DNA of 64,000 bases from positions 1-64,000 of the forward strand of contig JAKSIH010000014.1 in assembly GCA_024398935.1 (NCBI GenBank). Reading direction: 5' to 3'. The position numbers were made by a program, and so were the translations under genes. The notes under the pieces were generated by a model. It was not told the DNA's origin and made no database searches. It saw only the letters and a program-made list of their open reading frames with translations. This DNA is from Fibrobacter sp. (GTDB taxonomy: Bacteria > Fibrobacterota > Fibrobacteria > Fibrobacterales > Fibrobacteraceae). This document shows, piece after piece, positions 40,902-48,911 of the stretch (the stretch's first letter is position 1; each line of letters starts with the position of its first letter).

Positions 40902-41387
40902 TTAAGCCTGGTGATTCAGGTAATAATCAATATCGTTTCCGGTACTGAGATGAAGTTCGTACATGTTCAGCCACAGACAGCACTTCACATAAATTTTGTA
41001 CAGGGACACATTCTGGCTCCAGGAGCCGTTGCCATAATGGCAAATCCGGGTCCAGCCATGTTCCGACTCCAAAGTATGCATGGATCCGCTAATGCCATCC
41101 ATCTTGCAACCATTCAGATTTTTCAGCATGCGGGTAACAAAAACTTTGGGCACTTCGTTGGGGAAATTTTTCAATTCCACACGAAGGGTATAGACTTTCT
41201 GGCTGTTGGTCTTTGCAGCAAGGACCATATAGGGTTCCGGTCCATCCAAAAAGAACTTGTAGACATTATCAGCAACGCCCTTCTTCTTGAAAACAGCAAT
41301 TTCGCTGCGGATTCTTTCAGGAGAAGGCCCCGCAACAGCACTTGCGGCTACAGTTTTCACTACGGGATGCAAAATTCTACTAATCAT
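40902..41387 (-). CDS. E2-like (ubiquitin-conjugating-fold) protein
   Basis: The 161 residues show an E2-like course: a strand region (YTLRVELKNFPNEVPKVFVTRML, like the E2 Y-x-V-x-x-x-FP-x-x-P stretch), a loop, then GWTRICHYGNGSWSQNVSLYKIYV. Here C116 with W123 mirrors the catalytic Cys and downstream Trp of E2 enzymes, followed by a helix with CCLWLNMYELHLSTG. The final WL-x-x-YE and TG pattern is like prokaryotic E2 families. It overlaps the JAB gene by 8 bases. It would accept a thioester-linked modifier from the E1-like protein. Assignment is by pattern only. Confidence 0.7.
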   Translation of the reverse strand: MISRILHPVVKTVAASAVAGPSPERIRSEIAVFKKKGVADNVYKFFLDGPEPYMVLAAKTNSQKVYTLRVELKNFPNEVPKVFVTRMLKNLNGCKMDGISGSMHTLESEHGWTRICHYGNGSWSQNVSLYKIYVKCCLWLNMYELHLSTGNDIDYYLNHQA

Positions 41388-42504
41388 GATTTACGACCTC
41401 TTCATAATAGCGGGTAAAGGACTGAAAAATGTCACCGTCAAATTTCCAGTTACGGCGTCTGCAAATTCCATTGACGGATATCTCCACCGGCGCACGGGGA
41501 AAATCTGCCGGGAAATAAAGTTTTTCCTGAGAGTTCCTCTTTTGGATGGTGATGTGCAGGTGGCTGTTACTATTATCGACCTGGACCGCAACTTTGTCAA
41601 CATTTTTCTGAGATTTCAGAAATTTGTTCATTTCCACAAGGACACGCTTGTTTTCGGGACGAGTCAGCCAGTAATCACCGCTGAAGGCCTCTACCACCCT
41701 TGTTTCAGTCACGGGTTCTTCCAGGAAAAGAGTTCCATGGCGCGGAATCTGAGTATGTGGGTGAATAAGAATCCCTGCCAGATCGTTGTCAATGATCTTG
41801 CGGAAAGGACTCTCCCCATCCTTAACGCTCCATCGAGCCTGAACATAGTCGTACCCGTGATCCTCATGAAAATTGAACGCATTCAGCGTTGAACTGGTAT
41901 TAGTGCAGTTTCCAATGCACAGCAGGAACCGACGCAAGTGCTCCTTACGGATATTATTTACCATAGTCGTGTCGTCATGACCGCTAGGGCGCGCAAGTCC
42001 AAGCTGATGGTGGGAGTGCCATTCGCCGATATGTTGCAGGCCATACTTGGAAAGGATATGGTTTCCGACCCTCACGAGATAGTCAAGATCCTGGTTAAAG
42101 AAAGTCAGCTGATGGTTTGCATTACGGCCCGGACCGATCGCATAGAGAACCACAGGAATTCCTGTCGCAGTCCAGAATCCGAAAAGTTGCCCCCCGGTTT
42201 CGATGTTCTTATAATCCAGGATGCAGCGGGAGATGTAATCCATCTCGCTTTGATAAATAATGGCTGTAGGTGATGGCATATTTTCCTGGGCAACCTTTTG
42301 CACGGGTTCGTAGGAACGACTCTCAACCGACGAAGATTCGGACCGTTCCGCCATTTTCTTGCGAAGCTTTATTTGATGACGACGCTTTTTTCTTCTAGAC
42401 ATACTTTCCTCATCTATAAGACCAAGGGAAAAAAGAAGGCTTTCAAGCCATTCCACTAAAGCCTTGCAAAAATGATTGATTTCAACCAAGGCACTACCCT
42501 CCAT
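41380..42504 (-). CDS. JAB/JAMM isopeptidase-like protein with a C-terminal E2/RWD-like region
   Basis: Of the 374 residues, 1-80 are basic and unstructured. Residues about 82-270 are an MPN/JAB domain with Glu in IETGGQLFGFW (E102) and the metal motif H163-S-H165, S174 and D177 in EWHSHHQLGLARPSGHD (one residue longer than the standard H-x-H-x7-S-x2-D). Residues about 285-374 carry LHITIQKRN, LYFPADFPRAPVEISVNG and a Trp-containing helix, like an inactive E2 or RWD fold. ATG 42504 has no good ribosome-binding site; ATG 42402 (34 codons later) has GAGGA and is the alternative start. It would trim or remove the modifier. Confidence 0.78.
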   Translation of the reverse strand: MEGSALVEINHFCKALVEWLESLLFSLGLIDEESMSRRKKRRHQIKLRKKMAERSESSSVESRSYEPVQKVAQENMPSPTAIIYQSEMDYISRCILDYKNIETGGQLFGFWTATGIPVVLYAIGPGRNANHQLTFFNQDLDYLVRVGNHILSKYGLQHIGEWHSHHQLGLARPSGHDDTTMVNNIRKEHLRRFLLCIGNCTNTSSTLNAFNFHEDHGYDYVQARWSVKDGESPFRKIIDNDLAGILIHPHTQIPRHGTLFLEEPVTETRVVEAFSGDYWLTRPENKRVLVEMNKFLKSQKNVDKVAVQVDNSNSHLHITIQKRNSQEKLYFPADFPRAPVEISVNGICRRRNWKFDGDIFQSFTRYYEEVVNHD

Positions 42505-42569
42505 TTAACAAGAGCAACACCGCTCTCCTGATTATATCGGCACAGTGTTGCATTTTGTAAAACGATTTT

Positions 42570-43013
42570 TTATAAATTACACAGCCCCGTCACTTCCTTG
42601 GCAATAGATTCAACCTTCTTCTGACAGGCTTCGGCCTCCCCGGGATTTTCGGATTCTACCTTCAGAAAATCTTCCACCGCATCCTTGAACCGACCCAACC
42701 CCTGGCAAAGGCGCGTCATCTCGCCCATGAGACCGTCTCCCGTCTTTTTAATGGCAAAGAAATGCAGGTCAAGTCCAAGGCAAAGGGCAGCAGTCTCGGA
42801 GATAGAATATTCCTTCTGGAGAAATTCCACCTCATCGTCGAAGCAACTTTCATCGCCCCCTTCGAAATCATATTCATAATCCCGCTGAACACCGGCAAGT
42901 TTTTCGCACAGTTCCCGGGACTCGGTCGTTTCAGACTCATAGGTGGCAAGTACATCAGCCAGGGTAAAGTGAATCTTGGTGGGTTCGGCATTCTGAGCCT
43001 TGTTATTTTCCAT
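42570..43013 (-). CDS. Acidic helical protein, first gene of the Ubl-type operon
   Basis: The 147 residues are strongly acidic (many Glu/Asp, five Cys) and look all-helical, with a DYEYDFEGGDESCFDDEVEFLQKEYSI-type stretch in the middle (about 45-75). It has AGAGG before ATG 43013 and ends 65 bases before the JAB gene in the same direction, so cotranscription is likely. No domain family is recognised. It may be a substrate, adaptor or regulator of the system; nothing in the sequence decides. Confidence 0.6.
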   Translation of the reverse strand: MENNKAQNAEPTKIHFTLADVLATYESETTESRELCEKLAGVQRDYEYDFEGGDESCFDDEVEFLQKEYSISETAALCLGLDLHFFAIKKTGDGLMGEMTRLCQGLGRFKDAVEDFLKVESENPGEAEACQKKVESIAKEVTGLCNL

Positions 43014-43124
43014 ATTGGACCTCTTTGAAAAATGTATTTGTGCAGAAATTTTTTCTTCACGGAAATAAAGATACCTTTACAGTCCAGCGCATAGGAGAAT
43101 CGCCGAAAAACATTCGATAAAGTG

Positions 43125-43178
43125 GAACTTTTATTTTTCAGTTTAATCAAGTTTTCTGAACTTTTAAAAAGCTATATT
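43125..43178. promoter_or_regulatory. Divergent control region of the WYL regulator and Ubl-type operon
   Basis: GAACTTTTA occurs twice (43125-43133 and 43158-43166), 33 bp apart, about three helical turns. An inverted repeat AAGTT-TTCTG-AACTT spans 43149-43163. TATATT (43173-43178) lies seven bases before the WYL ATG. These are plausible operator and promoter elements for the divergent genes. Confidence 0.45.
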
Positions 43179-43185
43179 TCATACT

Positions 43186-44208
43186 ATGGAAAACATGGTA
43201 AAAATCAAAATTGCGGTTCCCTCCTTTATGAGGGACCAACTGGAATTGGACATTCAGGATTATCAACTAAAAAGCATGGGAGACCTTTGCAATTACATTA
43301 TCAAATATCGCGAAGACCTTCCTAAATCATCGGAAACAAAAGGGTTTTCAAGGGAAAGTAACGAACTTTTCAAGAACAGCAATCCCCTGCAGTTTACGCT
43401 CCACAAGCAGAATCTGGAGTTTGCCGAATACGCAAATTCCAAAGGAGCCAAGCTCGCCTCCCTATGCAGGCACTATATAGAGCAGTACATTTCCCTCCCA
43501 CGGGGAAAGCGAGAAATTTTTCTAAAAAAAGTAGAACTTATAAAATTAAATAGAGCCATTGAAAGCCGTAAGAATGTCACCCTTCTGTATAAGGATAAAA
43601 TCTATGCGGTCTCCCCCTGTTTCATCGCCCATTCCCCATCACAAGTCAGAACATACCTTGTCATATGCAAGGACCCCAAGGAATGCGGAACCCTCGGGAA
43701 AACCAAGGAGAATCCTTTCAAGGCATTCAGGCTCTGCCACATCAAAAATGTTTCTATCGAAACAGAGAGCGAGGCTTTCCACACCAGAACAAATTCACTA
43801 CTGAAAAAGTCCGAAGAATTTCGGGAGCATTTCGATCCTTTTCTCTGCTATGGTCAGGAACTTCGGGTAAAGTTAAACGAAGAAGGTATCAGACTATTCA
43901 AGATTGCAGTAACTAACCGTCCCAAGGTTCTCAAGGTTCCTTTAGATTTCCGAAAAAACAAAGCAAGGGACATTGAGCTTGCCCTGGAAAGTGAAACTCC
44001 GGGAATCTACACCCTGGAATGCTCCCCTGAACTAGCAAAAGTCTACTTTCCGCAATTTCTAGAAAACGCAGAAATTCTTTCGCCTGCAGACCTGCGCAAC
44101 TATTTCAGGCAACGGTTCCTGAAAGCCGCCCAAAATTACGGTCTGATGGACACCTTCGCCAGCACCAAAGGCGGCAAAACCGAAAAGAACAACGGCCGAA
44201 AGGACTAG
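43186..44208 (+). CDS. WYL-domain protein, probable regulator of the divergent operon
   Basis: The 340 residues start with a ribbon-helix-helix-like or winged region (KIKIAVPSFMRDQLELDIQDYQLKSMGDLCNYIIKY is the N-terminal course, about 5-42). From about 122 (NRAIESRKNVTLLYKDKIYAVSPCFI) there is a WYL domain that continues through TYLVICKD and FKAFRLCHIKNVSI, followed by a WCX-like C-terminal part to about 305. WYL proteins commonly bind a ligand or nucleic acid and repress nearby phage-defence genes (CBASS and BREX regulators are examples). It is divergent from the Ubl-type operon across about 170 bases. The mRNA is probably leaderless. The stop overlaps the convergent ThiE-like gene by 4 bases. 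Confidence 0.75.
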   Translation: MENMVKIKIAVPSFMRDQLELDIQDYQLKSMGDLCNYIIKYREDLPKSSETKGFSRESNELFKNSNPLQFTLHKQNLEFAEYANSKGAKLASLCRHYIEQYISLPRGKREIFLKKVELIKLNRAIESRKNVTLLYKDKIYAVSPCFIAHSPSQVRTYLVICKDPKECGTLGKTKENPFKAFRLCHIKNVSIETESEAFHTRTNSLLKKSEEFREHFDPFLCYGQELRVKLNEEGIRLFKIAVTNRPKVLKVPLDFRKNKARDIELALESETPGIYTLECSPELAKVYFPQFLENAEILSPADLRNYFRQRFLKAAQNYGLMDTFASTKGGKTEKNNGRKD

Positions 44209-44810
44209 AGGGAGCGCAAGGTCTTGATAAAGGCGTTGATGGAATCGGCGTAGTTCCAGATGCCACCCAGAATGGAAACTCCCTGCACGGGGAGTTTTTT
44301 TGCCTCGGAAATATTGTCCTGGTCGAAACCGCCGTAAATAATCAACGGAATGCGATTTCCTATTTCCGATAGTTCCTTGGAGAACCTCTCCATTTTTTCT
44401 GCTGTGTCGGCCAGCGCTTTCATAGGTTCCAGAGCAGAAAAGGGCTGGTATATGGGGCCAACAAGGGCTCCGGCAACCCAATCCGGCAAGGTTTTCACCT
44501 GTTCCAGGCTACGACAGAAGGCAACGCAGTTTACACGCTTCCAGGATTCGGGAACCGCCCCCATGAAAGAACCCGCCTCGGTAACGCAGCCGCGAACATC
44601 CAGCTGTTCAGCGGTATCGGGAGTACCCCAGACCCAGATGCGGTCACGGTATTCCATGGGCAGGGACAAAAGCCAGCGTTCATAATCGTCGGCGGAACCA
44701 CGACGCTTCCTGAGGATCAGACGGGTAAGGCCCCGCTTGAACATTTCCTCGATATCGTCATATTCGCCGGCAAAGTCATCCGGGCATGTAGTAAGCCAGA
44801 GTTTAAGCAT
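44205..44810 (-). CDS. ThiE/TenI-like protein
   Basis: The 201 residues fit a thiamine-phosphate-synthase/TenI type TIM barrel: LWLTTCPDDF start, LTRLILRKRRGSADDYERW, a VGPIYQPFSALEP segment where ThiE has its GP/GPxxxT loop, and C-terminal IYGGFDQDNISEAKKLPVQGVSILGGIW. TenI-type proteins catalyse thiazole tautomerisation. Thiamine genes are not adjacent, so the role is uncertain. ATG 44810 was chosen; the frame continues upstream only as antisense to metG. It diverges from metG with 42 bases between starts. Confidence 0.75.
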   Translation of the reverse strand: MLKLWLTTCPDDFAGEYDDIEEMFKRGLTRLILRKRRGSADDYERWLLSLPMEYRDRIWVWGTPDTAEQLDVRGCVTEAGSFMGAVPESWKRVNCVAFCRSLEQVKTLPDWVAGALVGPIYQPFSALEPMKALADTAEKMERFSKELSEIGNRIPLIIYGGFDQDNISEAKKLPVQGVSILGGIWNYADSINAFIKTLRSL

Positions 44811-44852
44811 ATCGGATAGCAAACATAGTTTAATTTTTTTATTTTTGGCGCC

Positions 44853-46946
44853 ATGAAGAACTTTTACGTTACTACACCGATTTACTATGTGAATGATGCG
44901 CCGCATATCGGCCATTCCTACACCACCGTACTTGCAGACATTCTTACCCGCTTCCACAAGATTCTGGGCTACCAGACCTACTTTTTGACCGGTACCGACG
45001 AACACGGCCAGAAGGTGCAGCGCGCAGCCGCCAAGCGCGGTGTGGATCCGCAGCAGCATGTGGACGAATACTACCATCACTTCGAAGACTTGTGGAAGAA
45101 GATGGGCATCTGCAACGACTTCTTTATCCGCACCACCTACCCCGAACACAAGGCTTACGTGCAGGAATGCCTGCAGAAGCTGTGGGACAAGGGCGAAATC
45201 TACTCCAAGGAATACGAAGGCTGGTATTCCGTTGGCGAAGAACGTTTCTTTGGCGAAGACGAACTGGACGAAAACAAGTGCGACCCCATTAGCCACCGCC
45301 CGGTGGAATGGCTGAAGGAAAAGAACTACTTCTTCAAGATGAGCAAGTACCAGCAGCAGCTCATCGACCACTTGAACAACAACCCGGACTGGATCGTTCC
45401 CGACTACCGTCGTAACGAAATCCTGGGCTTCCTCCGCCAGCCGCTGAACGACCTTTGCATCAGCCGCCCGAAGGCTCGCCTCAGCTGGGGCATTCCCCTG
45501 CCTTTCGACGGCGACTACGTGACCTACGTGTGGTTCGACGCCTTGCTCAACTACGTGAGCGCCTCCACCGCCTTCCACAAGACTTTTGCCGATGGCACTC
45601 CCATTTGGCCCGCTACCTACCACCTGATCGGTAAGGACATCCTCACCACCCATAGCGTTTACTGGCCCACTATGCTCATGGCCCTGGACATTCCTCTGCC
45701 CAAGCATATTCTGGCCCACGGCTGGTGGCTGGTGAACGGCGGCGAAAAGATGAGTAAGTCTGCCGGTAACGTTGTAAAGCCCATGGACTACATGGAAAAG
45801 TACGGCGACGACGCCTTCCGCTACTACCTGGCCCGCGAAATGGTGGTTGGCCAGGACGCAAACTTCACCCACGATTCCTTTGTCCGTCGCATTAACGCCG
45901 ACCTGGCAAACGACCTGGGCAACGTTCTGAACCGCGTCCACAAGCTGGTGCTCACCAACTTCGAAGGCAAGCTGCCCGCAGCTGTTACTATGGATGACGC
46001 CGCCAACGACGTAATGAACTTGGCCAAGAAGGTCATCGAAGACATTAAGCAGGACCTGCCCCAGGCTCGCCTGTCCCAGTCCATCGAAAACATCATGAGC
46101 CTTGTCCGTAGCATCAACCGCTACTTCGAAATCAAGGCTCCCTGGAAGCTGGCCAAGGACCCGGCCGCCAAGGATGAACTGGCTACCGTTCTTTATGTGG
46201 CCGCAGAAGCCGTACGCCTCAGCCTTTGCATGCTGTGGCCGGTGATCCCCACCAAGGCAGAAGAAGGCCTTGCAATGCTTGGCACCAAGTTCACTAGCGC
46301 CGAAGACCTGGTCTGGGGCCTGATGAAGGGTGGCGAAGCTTTCGGCGAAGGCAAGCCCCTGTTCCCCCGCATCGACGAAGAAGTGAAGCCCCAGCAGCAA
46401 CAGCAGCAGGCCAAGCCCAAGCAGAACAAGCCCCTGACCGCAGCAGACGTTCCTGCCGCCATGGACCTTCGAGCAGCAAAGATCGTGGAAGTGGCAGACC
46501 ATCCGGATGCAACTTCCCTCTATGTGCTAAAGGTGGATGCAGGCGAAGGCGAACTCCGCACCGTTTGCTCTGGCCTGAAGGCTAGCTACGAAGCTTCTGA
46601 ACTGAAGGACCGCATGATTCTTTTGTTCGCAAACCTGAAGCCCGCACCGCTTCGCGGTATCATGAGCGCAGGCATGCTCTTCGCAGGCGACCTGGAAGCC
46701 GAAACCCACAAGTGCCGCCTGGTGGCCGTACCTGAAGGAGCAAAGCCCGGTGACCGCGCCCTGTTCAAGGGAGTCTCTCCCAGCGAACCGCGCGAACTGA
46801 AGCTGAAGGATTTCGAAAAGATCGCTCTCTCCGTGAAGAACGGCGAAGTGTTCTGCACTGCCGGCGAAGGTGCCGCACCCATCGCACTGGAAATCGGCGG
46901 CAAGGCCGTGACCTGCGACGTTCCGGAAGGCAACGGCGTGCATTAA
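44853..46946 (+). CDS. metG: Methionine-tRNA ligase
   Basis: The 697-residue class I synthetase has HIGH (H18-H21 in PHIGHSY) and KMSKS motifs. The zinc-knuckle region lacks the usual CxxC pairs, placing it with the metal-free MetG type. A Gln-rich linker (about 510-520) joins a C-terminal tRNA_bind/EMAP-II-like dimerisation domain (about 530-635) and an extra end to 697. No Shine-Dalgarno; a TATTTT box at 44840-44845 lies seven bases before the ATG, so the mRNA is probably leaderless. Confidence 0.96.
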   Translation: MKNFYVTTPIYYVNDAPHIGHSYTTVLADILTRFHKILGYQTYFLTGTDEHGQKVQRAAAKRGVDPQQHVDEYYHHFEDLWKKMGICNDFFIRTTYPEHKAYVQECLQKLWDKGEIYSKEYEGWYSVGEERFFGEDELDENKCDPISHRPVEWLKEKNYFFKMSKYQQQLIDHLNNNPDWIVPDYRRNEILGFLRQPLNDLCISRPKARLSWGIPLPFDGDYVTYVWFDALLNYVSASTAFHKTFADGTPIWPATYHLIGKDILTTHSVYWPTMLMALDIPLPKHILAHGWWLVNGGEKMSKSAGNVVKPMDYMEKYGDDAFRYYLAREMVVGQDANFTHDSFVRRINADLANDLGNVLNRVHKLVLTNFEGKLPAAVTMDDAANDVMNLAKKVIEDIKQDLPQARLSQSIENIMSLVRSINRYFEIKAPWKLAKDPAAKDELATVLYVAAEAVRLSLCMLWPVIPTKAEEGLAMLGTKFTSAEDLVWGLMKGGEAFGEGKPLFPRIDEEVKPQQQQQQAKPKQNKPLTAADVPAAMDLRAAKIVEVADHPDATSLYVLKVDAGEGELRTVCSGLKASYEASELKDRMILLFANLKPAPLRGIMSAGMLFAGDLEAETHKCRLVAVPEGAKPGDRALFKGVSPSEPRELKLKDFEKIALSVKNGEVFCTAGEGAAPIALEIGGKAVTCDVPEGNGVH

Positions 46947-46989
46947 CGCTAGATTCTCGCCTTTGCGAGAATGACAATTCAAAAAAGGA

Positions 46990-47018
46990 ACCCGCTTCAA
47001 AGCGGGTCATTTTTTTTC
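46990..47018. terminator. Bidirectional terminator between metG and the convergent gene
   Basis: ACCCGCT pairs with AGCGGGT around TCAA; T run on the right and A run on the left allow use in both directions. Confidence 0.85.
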
Positions 47019-47026
47019 GATTCAGA

Positions 47027-47584
47027 TTAATCTGAGCAACTCGCATCAAGATGACACAAAGCCTCTGCCGCAACAAAAGGAGCAGCTTTCAACATCACAC
47101 GAAAAGCGGTCCTCCGTTCCCGATCCATGTCCTTTTCATGAGGATCTCGCCTGTCCTTTTTGCGTTCCTTCATTTTCTGTTCACGGTCCCAACTTTCTTC
47201 AGTGATGGGACAGTCATCGGTACAGCTAATCTCTTTTACGGGCTTCTGCACAGCCTCTGGAATTTCGGGAATCCAGCAGTAGCGTTTTTCCTTTTTCTTT
47301 TTGCGTCCCTGGACAACGGTCGTCTTGCAATACATGGCAAGAGAGTCTTTGCCTACATAAAATTTCGTGGCACCAACCGTATCGTCCGCGGCAACATTAA
47401 ATCCAAGGCCAGTGCTTTGTGACTCGACGATTTGAGGATTCTTGTCGAAACGGACGGTCTCTTTCCAGTCGCTTGTCGCGGAATCCTCAGGAATTGGCCT
47501 CAGCACAAGCTGAGCGTTGCTGTTCACGACAAAGCAGAACAGGCCCGCAAATAAACCAAGGAATTTATAGGAAGGACATTTCAT
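47027..47584 (-). CDS. Secreted protein of unknown function
   Basis: The 185 residues have a signal peptide (about 1-24, ending NSNA). The mature part contains several Cys (MYCKTTV, RYCWIPEIP, ISCTDDC and a final CHLDASCSD) and a long basic/acidic helix (REQKMKERKKDRRDPHEKDMDRERR). No known family. The Cys-rich pattern suggests an extracytoplasmic disulphide-bonded protein. It ends at a terminator shared with metG. Confidence 0.65.
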   Translation of the reverse strand: MKCPSYKFLGLFAGLFCFVVNSNAQLVLRPIPEDSATSDWKETVRFDKNPQIVESQSTGLGFNVAADDTVGATKFYVGKDSLAMYCKTTVVQGRKKKKEKRYCWIPEIPEAVQKPVKEISCTDDCPITEESWDREQKMKERKKDRRDPHEKDMDRERRTAFRVMLKAAPFVAAEALCHLDASCSD

Positions 47585-47690
47585 AAGCTAACCCCGATAG
47601 CTCTAATATAGGCATTTTTTTCGAATACAGAATTGCGATTCGTCGGAACAAAATCTACTTTCGTCAAGGAATTCAACTGACGAGCAATTT

Positions 47691-48071
47691 ATGAACCTTA
47701 CACAAGTCCATCACATCGCCATCATCGGCAGCGATTACGAGAAGTCCAAGCATTTTTATGTGGAACTTCTGGGATTTAAAATCATCCGCGAGAATTACCG
47801 TGCAGAACGCGGAGATTACAAGATCGACCTGCAACTGGACGGCATGGAGTTGGAACTGTTCATCATTCCGGGTAGGCCTCCCCGCCCCAGCTACCCCGAA
47901 GCAAACGGTCTTCGTCACCTGGCATTCCGCGTGGAATCCGTGGATGCAACGGTCGCAGAGCTGAACGCTATGGGAATCGCAACGGAACCTGTTCGCGAGG
48001 ACGACTACACCGGAAAAAAGATGACCTTCTTCAGCGATCCCGACGGATTGCCGCTGGAAATCCACGAATAA
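47691..48071 (+). CDS. yaeR: VOC-family protein (YaeR-like)
   Basis: The 126 residues closely follow E. coli YaeR: VHHIAIIGSDYEKSKHFY, LLGFKIIRENYRAERGDYKIDLQL, PPRPSYPEANGLRHLAF and YTGKKMTFFSDPDGLPLEIHE. These hold the two beta-alpha-beta-beta-beta units and metal-ligand His and Glu of vicinal oxygen chelate enzymes. Function of YaeR is not established; glyoxalase-type chemistry is a family guess only. Confidence 0.88.
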   Translation: MNLTQVHHIAIIGSDYEKSKHFYVELLGFKIIRENYRAERGDYKIDLQLDGMELELFIIPGRPPRPSYPEANGLRHLAFRVESVDATVAELNAMGIATEPVREDDYTGKKMTFFSDPDGLPLEIHE

Positions 48072-48142
48072 CGCACTTCATCGGGGAATGCCAGGGTTTA
48101 TCAATATTTTCTTGTGGCACATACCCGCGCTGTTCTTTTTCA

Positions 48143-48148
48143 TATAAT
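48143..48148 (+). promoter_or_regulatory. -10 box of a probable leaderless transcript
   Basis: TATAAT lies eight bases before the ATG at 48157, so transcription would begin at or next to the start codon. No convincing -35 box at normal spacing. Confidence 0.5.
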
Positions 48149-48156
48149 TTTCAAAT

Positions 48157-48891
48157 ATGCGTTTCCTACTCTGTTCCATAACGATTTTACTGCTGTTGAC
48201 GGGATGCACCATGCACCCGCCTAGCACCGCCGCGTTCATGGACGCCCTTAACGCACCGCCCTCCGAGAGCCATTCTGTCCGGGGCGAGTTCGCCACATAC
48301 AACAAGTCCGAGGACGGTTGGGACTCACCCGTCGCCTACGACATGTTAAAATCCAGCGGGAATCATTCTGTCTGGGGATTCGGTTTCCAGCCATCCCCTT
48401 ACTTGACCTTCGGAGAAGGAAACGATTACGCAGCCGTTCGCGCCTGGATATCCATGCCTTGGGTTATTGGGACCGCGATGGTGCTATGTCCACCCTGTTT
48501 TGTCGACACCGACGATGACGACGAAGAGTATGATGACTACTGGACAGCCATCGATGACGAGAAAAAGGATCTCGATATTGTAGGCGTTCTTGAGGAGTGG
48601 GCTGGCGCATTTGCAGGAGGAATGTCTGTTATTGAGCAATTTCCCATAGGCGACCATTTCAGTTTTGGAATCGAACAGTACATCGCAAGAAATGTGTGGA
48701 TACCGAAAAGAGACAACAGAAACAAGTCCGATATTGAAGTTGGATTTGGAGCATTCGCCAATCTTTGGTTCAGGAAATTTTCAATTGGAATCGACGCCCA
48801 CTACGGCTTTATGGATCTTGATCCAGACCGGACAAGATTTGCATTTTCCGTCAGCGTGAGCTACCATCATTATCGGCAACACTCGGAATAA
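48157..48891 (+). CDS. Lipoprotein with beta-rich C-terminal region
   Basis: The 244 residues start with a lipoprotein signal (lipobox LLTGC, Cys 17). An Asp/Glu-rich stretch (about 117-128) divides the protein; the C-terminal half alternates aromatic and polar residues (VGFGAFANLWFRKFSIGIDAHYGFM) as in outer-membrane beta strands. No named family is recognised. The start shows no Shine-Dalgarno; see the TATAAT box immediately upstream. It precedes the transporter gene by 20 bases. Confidence 0.68.
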   Translation: MRFLLCSITILLLLTGCTMHPPSTAAFMDALNAPPSESHSVRGEFATYNKSEDGWDSPVAYDMLKSSGNHSVWGFGFQPSPYLTFGEGNDYAAVRAWISMPWVIGTAMVLCPPCFVDTDDDDEEYDDYWTAIDDEKKDLDIVGVLEEWAGAFAGGMSVIEQFPIGDHFSFGIEQYIARNVWIPKRDNRNKSDIEVGFGAFANLWFRKFSIGIDAHYGFMDLDPDRTRFAFSVSVSYHHYRQHSE

Positions 48892-48911
48892 AATCTATCT
48901 TTGTTCCTGAT

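Noticed and set aside
39396..42504. MoeB/ThiF-type molybdopterin or thiamine cluster
   Set aside because: No MoaD/ThiS-like protein or other cofactor gene is adjacent, while E2-like and JAB genes are coupled to the ThiF-like gene.
44811..46502. Minus-strand extension of the ThiE-like frame
   Set aside because: Antisense to metG; the ThiE-like protein has a proper start at 44810 and the upstream part is low-complexity without domains.
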